Assembly: GCA_903813345.2 (NCBI GenBank)
Contig: CAIIXF020000010.1
Location: 13,957,181 to 14,021,180, forward strand
Origin: Owenia fusiformis
Lineage: Eukaryota; Annelida; Polychaeta; Sabellida; Oweniidae
DNA length: 64,000 nucleotides
Direction of reading: 5' to 3'
Position 1 is the stretch's first letter. Each line of letters begins with the position of its first letter. The notes beneath the pieces were generated by a model. That model was not told where the DNA came from, searched no databases, and saw nothing but the letters and a program-made list of their open reading frames with translations. Below are positions 48,801 through 58,557 of this stretch, in pieces. The position numbers were made by a program, and so were the translations under genes.

Positions 48801-51800
48801 GTGTGAGAGTGTTACATATGATTCCCACAATGTCAAGATTTAATCTGCATGAGTTACATCTTTTTAGAACTAGACCATGAGTACCTTTATTTCCCTCACA
48901 TAGTATACTAGAAGATAGAAAATACTCCTGGGTCAGAAGTTTCAGGAACAATGGTTGTGATTTAAAGGTTCAACCCTCAATCAAGAATAAATTGTTAAGA
49001 ACAATGTTCATCTAAATTTTTTTACCTTTTTCTTTTTAGTAGCTGTTTTAAGACCTGCGGCATCACACACTCTGCTTATGGATTCTCTGCAATTTAGGGA
49101 ACGTGTATGCAATCAAAAAACATGTGAATGTAATAAAAAACATGTGCTGTCTTATTCAAGATGACATTCTTAAAGTACAATGAAAACTATTGAAGGTGTT
49201 AAGTAGTTATAATATACTAGTGTTGTCGCGATGTGCCATAATCTTACATCGATGCATCGGCAATTTTCAGTAGTAAACATCGATGCACATCGCGATGTAC
49301 ATCGAAAAAAAGTTCGAGAAAAGTGCACTGAAATACGGAACGCTAATGCACTAAAATACCAAACACCCGGTACATCCGGGAACATAGTAACGGTGAAATG
49401 AAAGTAAAGTAATTTTTTTAGATTAATGGATCATTTCGACTAGCTAAAACAGTTTTAAAGCGAAAGAATATCAGAAAACATTTGAAAATGAAACAAGACA
49501 TGAAAAAAGGTAAGCAATTTGCGTCAAAATAAGATAAGAAAGGGCGATTTTTAGCAAATTAAATTTTTTTAACAAGGCATTAACATGACAAAATGTCACC
49601 ACCTAAAACAATTTGGTCAATTTAAAGCAAGTTGGAAAATACCTTTTGACCTTAAGAAGAACTTCTGAGAACATGTAGATGATTTTGAAAAAAAAATTAG
49701 TCAATTTGAAGCAAGTTGAAAAAAGACCTTTTTGACCTTGAGAAGGTCATTGAAGGTCAAAGGTCAAATCTAAAGTCAGATTTGAACTTCTGAGAACTTG
49801 TAAAGTCAAATTTGAACTTCTGAAAAGATGTAGATGATTTTGAAAAAAAAATTTGGTCAATTTGAAGCAAGTTGAAAACAGACCTTTTTGACCTTTTTTG
49901 ACCTTGAGAAGGTCATTAAAGGTCAAATGTCAAATCTAAAGTCAGATTTGAATTTCTGAGAACATGTAGATGATTTTGAAAAAAAAAATTAGTCAATTTG
50001 AAGCAAGTTGAAAAAAGACCTTTTTGACTTTTTTTTACCTTGAGAAGGTCAAATGTCAAATCTAAAGTCAAATCTAAAGTCATATTTAAATTTCTGAGAA
50101 CATGTAGATGATTTTGAAAAAAAAATTTAGTCAATTTGAAGCAAGATGAAAAAATACCTTTTTGACCTTTTTTGACATTGAGAAGGTCATTGAAGGTCAA
50201 ATGTCAAATCTAAAGTCAGATTTGAATTTCTGAGAACATGTAGATGATTTTGAAAAAAAAATTTAGTCAATTTGAAGCAAGTTGAAAAAAGACCTTTTTG
50301 ACCTTTTTTGACTTTGAGAAGGTCATTGAAGGTCAAATGTCAAATCTTAAGTCAAATCTATAGTCAGATTTGAATTTCTGAGAACACGTAGATGATTTTG
50401 AAAAAAAAAATTAGTCAATTTGAAGCAAGATGAAAAAATACCTTTTTGACCTTTTTTGTCATTGAAGGTCAAATGTTAAATCTAAAGTCAGATTTGAATT
50501 TCTGAGAACATGTAGATGATTTTGAAAAAAAAATTTAGTCAATTTGAAGCAAGTTGAAAAAAGACCTTTTTGACCTTTTTTGACTTTGAGAAGGTCATTG
50601 AAGGTCAAATGTCAAATCTTAAGTCAAATCTAAAGTCAGATTTGAATTTCTGAGAACACGTAGATGATTTTGAAATTTTTTTTTAGTCAATTTGAAGCAA
50701 GTTGAAAACATACCTTTTTGACCTTGAGAAGGTCATTGAAGGTCAAATGTCAAATCTAAAGTCAGATTTGAAGGTCAAATGTCAAATCTAAAGTCAGATT
50801 TGAATTTCTGAGAACATGTAGATGATTTTGAAAAAAAATTTAGTCAATGTGAAGCAAGTTGAAAAAAGACCTTTTTGACCTTGAGAAGGTCATTGAAGGT
50901 CAAATGTCAAATCTTAAGTCAGATTTGAATTTCTGAGAACACGTAGATGATTTTGAAAAAAAAATTTAGTCAATTTGAAGCAAGTTGAAAACAGACCTTT
51001 TTGACCTTTTTTGACCTTGAGAAGGTCATTGAAGGTCAAATGTCAAATCTAAAGTCAGATTTGAAGGTCAAATGTCAAATCTAAAGTCAGATTTGAATTT
51101 CTGAGAACATGTAGATGATTTTGAAAAAAAATTTAGTCAATGTGAAGCAAGTTGAAAAAAGACCTTTTTGACCTTGAGAAGGTCATTGAAGGTCAAATGT
51201 CAAATCTAAAGTCAGATTTGAAGGTCAAATGTCAAATCTAAAGTCAGATTTGAATTTCTGAGAACATGTAGATGATTTTGAAATAAAATTTAGTCAATGT
51301 GAAGCAAGTTGAAAAAAGACCTTTTTGACCTTGAGAAGGTCATTGAAGGTCAAATGTCAAATCTAAAGTCAGATTTGAACTTCTGAGAAGATGTAGATGA
51401 TTTAGAAAAAAATTGAAGTCAGTCTAAACAGTATTTGTTAAGTTATAGGAAGTTGTAAGAAATTGTTACAGACGCCGGACGCCAACCACCAACCGCCGTC
51501 GCAAAAAAACGGAGACCATAATAATATGTCATCACTTTTTGGTGGTGACATAAAAACATCGATGTTTTGTTTCAGACATCGATGCATCGCCAGAACCAGC
51601 TTTGGCAATGTATATCGCGATGTATCGATTAATCGCGACAACACTATAATATACATGTAAATGTATTGCTTTGGTAATTTAAAACCTATTTCTTCAAAAT
51701 TAACTTTTATATGAGTTGGGTTATTGCTGAAATAATTCTTACTTTGCAACAGCTGTCCTTGTGTCAAAGTCAAGTGTTCTCATAGATTCCTTCACCTCCA

Positions 51801-52603
51801 GACAACCAACATACTGGAAGTGAACAGTAAATGCTGAATAGAATAGAATACTGCACCTCTACTTAATTTGGCGCTACTTACATTGGCAGATTTGCACTTT
51901 TTAACATTTGGCGGCTACTCAATTTTGCGGACTTGCAATATAACAATGCACTAATTGTAATTTGGCGGCTACTCAATATGGCAAATTAAAACTGCGGCCA
52001 AATTAAGTTGAAGTACAGTTATCTTTAAGTAGATCCGAACTTTTATGAAACTTCAATGATTATTTTACCAATAACAAATTATTCAGATATTTGTAAACAT
52101 ATTTTAATATTTCAAAATTAAAATATTACAATGAAATGGAATTGAATCACCATGTAAGCTAAAATGTCTGATTTTTGACAAAAATGACACGCTTATTGCT
52201 GCATGCATTAGCTTAACAAACTAGATTAGCAGACTATAGTCATATTAAATTGATAGTTATTTATATACAATGTACTGTTCTGTACATGATTTTATATTTT
52301 GTTCATGTTTTCAGTTAAATTTTCAACTTTTCAAATTTCCACGCATATAAATTCCCAGACTTTTATCAAATCTGAAATTCCATAGATAGACCTAGTCTTT
52401 AGCCATTTTAGAGGCAATTGATTCCAAATTATGGATTACAATTATGTACTTACCCTTACGCCATAACATACTCCTGCCTCAGAAGCAAGTTGTTCGTCAG
52501 GGTGTAGCCATCCCCTCACAGGCTTGTTCATGAAACTGCCACTATTTGCCCATTCTTTTTTATCTTTATTTTTTCCCTTCTTACCAATAAAACCACTTGC
52601 CAT
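42856..52603 (-). CDS. SHC1: SHC adaptor protein (PTB-CH1-SH2)
   Basis: Twelve coding exons, in order: 52454-52603, 51743-51813, 49026-49086, 48145-48261, 46980-47033, 46449-46627, 45770-45938, 45278-45425, 44580-44723, 44166-44308, 43422-43553, 42856-42987. All introns are GT-AG and phases join to 499 residues, matching the p52/p46 layout. PTB about 25-208: [55 protein letters not shown]1 about 211-400: YYND (235-238, equivalent of human Y239/Y240) and three further Y-x-N sites (Y284, Y324, Y346), all Grb2-SH2 consensus, plus LDPFDMG, an adaptin-type motif. SH2 403-493 with FLVRES (Arg426). SHC links activated receptor kinases to Grb2-Sos-Ras. The ATG lies directly after an acceptor, so upstream exon(s) exist and could add a longer isoform. 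SHC paralogue type cannot be assigned in an invertebrate. Confidence 0.95.
43923..44141. mobile_element. short satellite-seeding element, copy 2 (SHC intron)
   Basis: Starts AACACGGCACTAACATGACA, then AAAATGTCACCACC, and ends TAGTGACATAA. Inside are two partial units (AAGTCAGATTTGAACTTCTG...; AAAGTCAGACATGAACTTCTG) of the satellite expanded at 49571-51553. It represents the low-copy state of that array. Confidence 0.7.
44770..44814. repeat. short tandem duplication
   Basis: GCATGGTATGCTTTGCGGTTGA is repeated twice in tandem in an SHC intron, just upstream of the acceptor side of the Y324/Y346 exon. Confidence 0.7.
46812..46840. repeat. run of 29 G
   Basis: An uninterrupted poly-G tract in the SHC intron between the exons at 46449-46627 and 46980-47033. 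On the transcribed RNA it is poly-C. Length in the genome is uncertain, since such runs sequence poorly. Confidence 0.9.
47159..47288. mobile_element. 130-bp TA-flanked MITE
   Basis: GGGAGTTTAAGCTTGCATGT faces ACATTGCAAGCTTAAACTCCC with TA at both sides (47157-47158, 47289-47290). It lies in an SHC intron. Confidence 0.75.
48615..48805. mobile_element. 190-bp foldback element
   Basis: CACACTGAAATAGCCTGACA at the left faces TGTCAGGCTATTCCAGTGTG at the right; ATGGTAAAGTCAGA is also matched. It lies in an SHC intron. Confidence 0.75.
49218..51646. mobile_element. hAT element, copy B, with 8-bp target duplication
   Basis: Starts TAGTGTTGTCGCGATGTGCC and ends ATCGCGACAACACTA. The flanks are a perfect 8-bp direct repeat, TAATATAC (49210-49217 and 51647-51654), the hallmark of hAT elements. 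The element is a MITE like copy A (39283-39600) but 2.4 kb long because a second element with a satellite sits in it (49571-51553). It lies in the large SHC intron between exons 2 and 3. Confidence 0.9.
49571..51553. repeat. 13-unit satellite inside a nested element
   Basis: Termini AACAAGGCATTAACATGACA...TGTCACCACC and GGTGGTGACATAA define the inserted element. Between them the string GTAGATGATTTTGAAA recurs at 49675, 49830, 49966, 50104, 50240, 50388, 50512, 50660, 50818, 50943, 51111, 51268 and 51392. The step is 124-168 bases, because sub-repeats of AAGGTCAAATGTCAAATCTAAAGTCAGATTTG vary in number. Every unit also has GACCTTTTTGACC and AGTCAATTTGAAGCAAG. Frames such as 49916-50200 only reflect the repeat. 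Confidence 0.92.
51851..52018. mobile_element. 168-bp MITE with TTGGCGGCTAC repeats
   Basis: CTGCACCTCTACTTAATTTGG faces CCAAATTAAGTTGAAGTACAG. TTTGGCGGCTACTCAAT recurs twice inside, with a third shorter form near the left end. It lies in the first coding intron of SHC. Confidence 0.65.
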
Positions 52604-53059
52604 CTGGAAACATGTCATAACAAGCATCTTCATAAATTCTACAAGAGCTAGAGAGAAAATAAACAGGAACTCATGAGAACTTCCTTAAATAATTGAAACC
52701 AAAATGTGATAATTGTAATAATTTCCTTATAAATTAAGAAAAAGAGTTTTACAGTCAAGAAATAGAAATAAACCAGAACAACGGCAACGCCAAAGCGTAG
52801 CGAATCCCATCGAACAGAAATGGTTGGCATTTTTACAAATGAAGCGCAAATATCATAAAACAACACACCAGAAAGGCCACCATTTTCAAAATGGTTGCTC
52901 ACTAGCCAAGTTGTCATCAGAAGAAATAATATGCTTTTAAGTAGCCATCTCTAAATTTTTTTGAAAAATCGCACACGTACTTGTAAAATAACACACGTAA
53001 AAATGGTGGCCATTTTGAAAAATGGCCGACTACTCCCCAAAGACAATGTGCCATGCCTA

Positions 53060-53980
53060 AAGTATTCACATATCAAATATGAACAAAATCGCTCCACTAC
53101 TTTTTGAGTTATAGTAAAATACGTTAAAATGGCGGCCATTTTTCAAAATGGCCACCTTCTACCAAAAGCATCATTAGAAATAGATGGTGTTCCATGCTTA
53201 TAGTATTCACATTCCAAATATGAACAAAATCGCTCCACTACTTTTCGAGTATTAGTAAAATACGTTAAAATGGCGGCCATTTTTCAAAATTGTTTTCAAA
53301 ATGGCCGCCTTCTACCAAAAGTGTCATAGGACAGTGTGCCATGCTTATAGTATTCACATACCAAATATGAACAAAATCGCTCCACTACTTTTCGAGTTAT
53401 AGTAAAATACATTAAAATGGCGGCCATTTTTCAAAATTGTTTTCAAAATGGCCGCCTTCTACCAAAGTGTCATAGGACAGTGTGCCATGCTTATAGTAGT
53501 ATTCACATACCAAATATGAACAGAATCGCTCCACTACTTTTCGAGTTATAGTAAAATACGTTAAAATGGTGGCCATTTTTCAAAATGGCCGCCTTCTACC
53601 AAAAGTGTCTTTGGACAGTGTGCAATGCTTATAGTATTCACACACCAAATATGAACAAAATCACTCCACTATTTTTTGAATTACAGCAAAAATCGTAAAA
53701 TGACGAGTAAAGGCCACCATTTTTCAAGATGGCTGCCATGTGCTTTTTAATATCTACATTTGTAGCATTATTAATGTCCTTTATAATTTTTTTACATTTA
53801 AAACATATTGCTATTACAGTTTTACATATTGCACCTTAATTACTGTAAAATCGTCACTAAAATGGCCGCCATTTTGAAATGAGCGGCCATTTTGAAAATC
53901 GGCTTTCGAGCAGAACTTCTACCCCCATAGGGTATATGTGTACGAAATATGAACAAAATCGGGCCAACGGTATTTGAGTT
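53060..53980. repeat. satellite of about 145 bp, five units plus a diverged one
   Basis: CAAATATGAACAAAATCGCTCCAC and the following GTTAAAATGGCGGCCATTTT recur with starts at 53074, 53215, 53362, 53511, 53646; a diverged copy is at 53944. Each unit holds the palindrome-like GGCGGCCATTTTTCAAAATGGCCGCC. It shares its core with the repeat at 17330-17705. It lies upstream of the first coding exon of SHC. Confidence 0.9.
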
Positions 53981-53987
53981 ATTGCCC

Positions 53988-54059
53988 GGACGGACGGACA
54001 GACGGACGGACAGACGGACGGACGTACGTACGTACGGACGGACGGACGGACGGACGGAG
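53988..54059. repeat. GGAC microsatellite
   Basis: Repeats of GGAC with CAGAC and GTAC variants directly follow the last satellite unit. The array then ends in CGTTCCCTATATCCCTCC and GAACTTCGTTCGATGGGATAATA. The combination of satellite, tetranucleotide run and fixed tail suggests one compound repeat. Confidence 0.9.
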
Positions 54060-54124
54060 GCGTTCCCTATATCCCTCCGAACTTCGTTCGATGGGATAAT
54101 AAATACATGATAATTAAAATTATG

Positions 54125-54718
54125 AAAGCTTGATTATTATGTTACTGTGATAATAACTTGAACTAAGAGGAGGGAAAGCCCCAGATTTTAAAGATGACAG
54201 ACATAATTACATCTCTTGCTTACCACCTTCATTCGTTCAAATTTTCATTGGCTAGTTATCAAATACTACATTTCGATGGGATGTTTTAATTTATATAGGC
54301 ATATTCCGTACACCTTTGATATTGGTTAACATGCCAGAAATGAACATAATATTATTCGAAGCGTATTTCGAAAATTTTGAAACCGCCATTGAAGACATCA
54401 TTTGTTTGTCAACTTTTGACCAATCAGAGATGTATGTCATCTCAATACAGGTTTACATTATAAGCGTATGTCATCCCCCTCTGACTTGAACTGATTCAGA
54501 TCCAAGTCAGAAGAACTAGAAAAAGATCTATTGCAATTTTTTCAAAATTGTATTCTTGAAAAAGATATAGGGTAATGTACGATTTTAAATTATAGGTATA
54601 CATATAGTATCGACCTGAGTAACCAAACCTGTCTGGCCGAATTGTCTACTCCCTACATGTCGTGGCCTACATGTAACCTTTCTGGCCCAGTTATATACAC
54701 AACAAATCTGAAGTACAT
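54125..54718. repeat. 594-bp tandem duplication, copy 1
   Basis: Begins AAAGCTTGATTATTATGTTA. Every position I compared is identical to 54719-55312. The content partly matches a dispersed repeat at 29880-30060. Confidence 0.9.
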
Positions 54719-55312
54719 AAAGCTTGATTATTATGTTACTGTGATAATAACTTGAACTAAGAGGAGGGAAAGCCCCAGATTTTAAAGATGACAGACATAA
54801 TTACATCTCTTGCTTACCACCTTCATTCGTTCAAATTTTCATTGGCTAGTTATCAAATACTACATTTCGATGGGATGTTTTAATTTATATAGGCATATTC
54901 CGTACACCTTTGATATTGGTTAACATGCCAGAAATGAACATAATATTATTCGAAGCGTATTTCGAAAATTTTGAAACCGCCATTGAAGACATCATTTGTT
55001 TGTCAACTTTTGACCAATCAGAGATGTATGTCATCTCAATACAGGTTTACATTATAAGCGTATGTCATCCCCCTCTGACTTGAACTGATTCAGATCCAAG
55101 TCAGAAGAACTAGAAAAAGATCTATTGCAATTTTTTCAAAATTGTATTCTTGAAAAAGATATAGGGTAATGTACGATTTTAAATTATAGGTATACATATA
55201 GTATCGACCTGAGTAACCAAACCTGTCTGGCCGAATTGTCTACTCCCTACATGTCGTGGCCTACATGTAACCTTTCTGGCCCAGTTATATACACAACAAA
55301 TCTGAAGTACAT
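54719..55312. repeat. 594-bp tandem duplication, copy 2
   Basis: Exact copy of 54125-54718 as far as I can read, in direct orientation and directly adjacent. Either a very recent duplication or an assembly artefact. It contains CTGGCCGAATTGTCTACTCCC, a string also seen in variant form near 31485 and 57680. Confidence 0.9.
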
Positions 55313-55407
55313 AAATCTGGGCCAGATGATGTCCAGTGCAAAAATGGGTGTATTTACTTTTGAAAAATATGTAGCTGAATCATCACTAGTATTAGTAATC
55401 AAACCTG

Positions 55408-57675
55408 CCCTTACGGAAATACATTGCTGCGGCAGCGCTGCTGCAGCGCTGCCGCAGCGCTGCCGCAGCAAATTGGCTCCAAATGTTGGATGCAGGTAAT
55501 TGCAGCCAATCGCTGCGGCAGCATGATGCTGCGGCAGCATCATATTTGCAGCGAATTGGCTCCGACAGCGCTGCAGTTAATTGCAGCCTTCTCGGAGCTG
55601 GCTCCGACAGGGCTGCAGCAGCGAATTGGCTCCGACAGCGCTGCAGTTAATTGCAGCCTTCTCGGAGCTGGCTCCGACAGGGCTGCAGTATTTTCCCGCT
55701 CTTTTTATACCAAAAGAAAGATGGCTGACAAAGAATTTCAACTGTAAGAGATTTGGGTAATTTTATGATTTTATAATAATAGTATGAAAATGACCAATCA
55801 AATATAGATTCAGAAGTTACTGACATACTTGAACATTCTGCATGTCTATTTTGTGAGAGATAAAATGTAAGTATTGCTGTGTTATTCCAGTTTAGATGGG
55901 CAAATCTCATTTTCTTTGTGAATTTATAAAGGCTAAATTTTAATTCTATTCATACAGTCAAAGTGGTCAAGCATAAATGTGTTGTGTATGAGGATTGTAC
56001 CATGCAGTAAAAATATAAGGTATTTTATAAAGATTATGAAGATAAATACTGCTGGAGGCATAGAGGGTCCTTCAATAACTGGAGCCTTCTGGCCTTCAGG
56101 ACAATTCTGAATGGGTAAAATCACCAGTGATGTCCCATAATAATTGCTTATATCGTCTTACGTCCCGGGCCAACCTAAAATGAACAATTTGCGTGAGATT
56201 TCCAAAAATTGTGGTACTTTTATGGGAGATTTTTCCATAATCTGGTAGTTTTTAAAAAAATTGGTAGTTTTCGCCGTAGATTTTGAAAAATCTGGAGTTT
56301 TTTAGGTAAATTTTAAAACAACTGAAGTTTTTACGGTAGATTTGAAATAAAACAGTACTTTTTAAAAAAAAGCAGATTATCTCAAATTTTTTTCTTATAA
56401 AAGCAATAGTTTTTGTGGTAAATTCTGCAAAAAGTGGTACTTTTATTGGAGATTTTTGACAAAATCTGTAGTTTTTGCAAGAGAATTTTGAAAAAACTTT
56501 GGACTTTACCTTAATTAGTACGCTTTGCATGGCCAGATTTGAATATTCACGGGAATAACATATACTTCGAATTTGTGTGTCCCTACCCAATTTTGCATAT
56601 TATTTGATGTTTTGGGATCGTATAGTAGAAAATGAATTTTGTAGACAATAATGCATAATGGGTAAGAGTAATGCAAGAAAAAGGTTTTAAATATAGCTAA
56701 TAAATAGGTAATACTCTGATAATTCTCATCTAACACTACCTTGTTGTTACAATGTAATTTTCATTTTATAATCAGTCAATATTCTACATGAGCGTTGAAT
56801 GGTAACAATATCTTATTATGAACACCTATGTATTTATTAACGTAATTCTCTCTAATTTGCGTGATAATTTTTTTAGTTGTTTGTTAGCTAAGAATTAATA
56901 GAGTATTACCTATTTATTGTCAATATTTTCCCATTGATTTATTTCACTTGGGCCCTCATTGATAAAAACAATAAAATGCCCCAAAGCATCTCGAAACTGA
57001 ACAAATATTACGCTAATAAAATAAGGGGTCGGGAAAGGGCTAAAACCATGAGACTCAAGTCAAACAAGAGGAAATCTATGAAAATTCAATATTAAGATTT
57101 AAGAAATCCAAAAATTGTGCATTGCTTTCTTGTTAACTCATATAGGCAATCAAGTCGTAAACAAGGTAGAAAGTGTGTGTGTGAAAAATGTACAAATAAC
57201 TCTGAGTCTGATTACCACCATGTTTCTGACAATGTTTGTTCAGTTAGGCAAACTGGGGGATATAACCCAACAAAATCACAGCCATGCAACTATAATGGAA
57301 GAGATAGGCATCCATCATATTGGGTGAGATGTTTTCAATCCCCCTCCCCCTAAAATACCTCAGGCCAATAGTAGCCTTCTCTGCAATTGCTGCGGTTAAC
57401 CGCAGCTTAAGTCCCAGAGTGAAATGGCTCCGACAGTGCTGCGGTTAACTGCAGCCTTCTCGCAGCATGCTGCGGCAGCGCTGCGGCAGCCTAATTTGCA
57501 TGCTGCGGGAGCGCTGCGGCAGCCTAATTTGCATGATAAATTCCAATGTGCTGCCGCAGCGCTGCGGCAGCATGCTGCGGGAGCGCTGCGGCAGCAGGCT
57601 GCGGGAGCGCTGCGGCAGCAGGCTGCGGCAGTGCTGCGGCAGCAGGCTGCGGGAGCCAGTAAATTTCCGTAAGGG
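55408..57675. mobile_element. 2.3-kb element with GC-rich palindromic arrays at both ends
   Basis: CCCTTACGGAAAT at 55408-55420 is matched in inverted form at 57663-57675. Just inside each end lies a GC-rich array of GCTGCGGCAGC-type palindromes (55424-55690 and about 57380-57656). The left array includes a 70-bp unit repeated in tandem (55551 and 55621). The middle is ordinary AT-rich sequence with no transposase. A flanking module (GCCAGATGATGTCCAGTG...AAAAATGGGTGTATTTACTTTTGAAAAA) occurs before the left end (55322) and after the right end (57771), so the region outside is duplicated too. No certain target duplication is seen. Confidence 0.65.
56195..56510. repeat. degenerate tandem repeat of about 33 bp
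   Basis: Variants of GGTAGTTTTTGCGGTAGATTTTGAAAAAT recur roughly every 30-36 bases, about nine times. The open frame at 56252-56590 is a by-product. Confidence 0.6.
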
Positions 57676-58121
57676 TGTTGCCGAGTTATCTACTCCCTCG
57701 TGGCGCAGCCTAACCTTTGGGGCCCAGGTACATATACCCAAAATCTGAAATCCGTAGATCTTGGCCAGATGATGTCCAGTGAGTGCAAAAATGGGTGTAT
57801 TTACTTTTGAAAAACTGGTGGATGAATCAGCCTTGTCAGGCAACAGGGCCGCTTGGGAAAATTTAACTCAAACAATGTGGGCTTTCAAGAAACCAATCAA
57901 AGATACTGGATAACTTAGAGTTTGTGCGTGCAGATGGAAAATATAATGAAATTCAAATTCATCATACCCTCCATTTATGGGATAGATTCCAAAAAAGATT
58001 TTATATTTCCCTGAAATGAAACAGGAACTTGAGGAAGTAGAAAATAGAAGTGGCACTAAATATGGATATATATGTATGAAATATGTGATTTTTTCTGACA
58101 TAAAAAGTTAAAAGTCTTACC

Positions 58122-58557
58122 TTGGTCAATCAGATCATGCTTTCTTACCAATATCGTTCAAGAATTTTACTATAAGGTGTCAAATTGACTAGTCTATAGA
58201 AACACTAATCTTAGAATGTTTTTATTTTTACATTTTTGTTTACGCAATTGCGCATGAGCAGTGACCTAGTTTTGACTTAGATTTTTTAATCTTTTTTCTT
58301 AAAAGCGATGATCGTCACTAATCATGTATTGCAAATTATAAAATACATATCATATAAGTTTTCAAAGAGTTTCAACAAGTTTGAAACAACTCTTAATTGA
58401 TTTTTAATTGATCGACCAATCAAATGATGTAAAACTTGTCACGTGACTATATCTCTCCAATCAAAATTTCAGCTGCGACATTTAAATTTTAAAATTTGAA
58501 GAAGCAAGAGAAGCAACAGGATTTCTGCAGATAATTCGATATTTAGACGTATTAACG
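58122..58557. promoter_or_regulatory. divergent SHC/CKS1 promoter region
   Basis: Upstream of the CKS1 ATG: CCAAT at 58416 and 58457, a palindromic E-box GTCACGTGAC around 58440-58445, then TTTAAA (58481) and TTTGAA (58495), both CHR-type strings. CCAAT plus CHR is the known layout of NF-Y- and DREAM/MuvB-controlled cell-cycle promoters, a group that includes vertebrate CKS genes. On the minus strand, ACCAAG|GTAAGAC (exon end 58121) is a strong splice donor that could end a 5' non-coding exon of SHC, which would make this a shared promoter. Motifs are seen; function is inferred. Confidence 0.45.

Noticed and set aside
49571-51553. Regular repeats resembling a CRISPR array
   Set aside because: Units are 124-168 bases, internally repetitive and without unique spacers; it is a satellite in a eukaryotic intron.
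55236-55747. Frames rich in Ala, Leu, Arg and Gln (AAALPQRC-type)
   Set aside because: Translations of GCTGC/GCAGC palindrome arrays; open in several frames because of composition.
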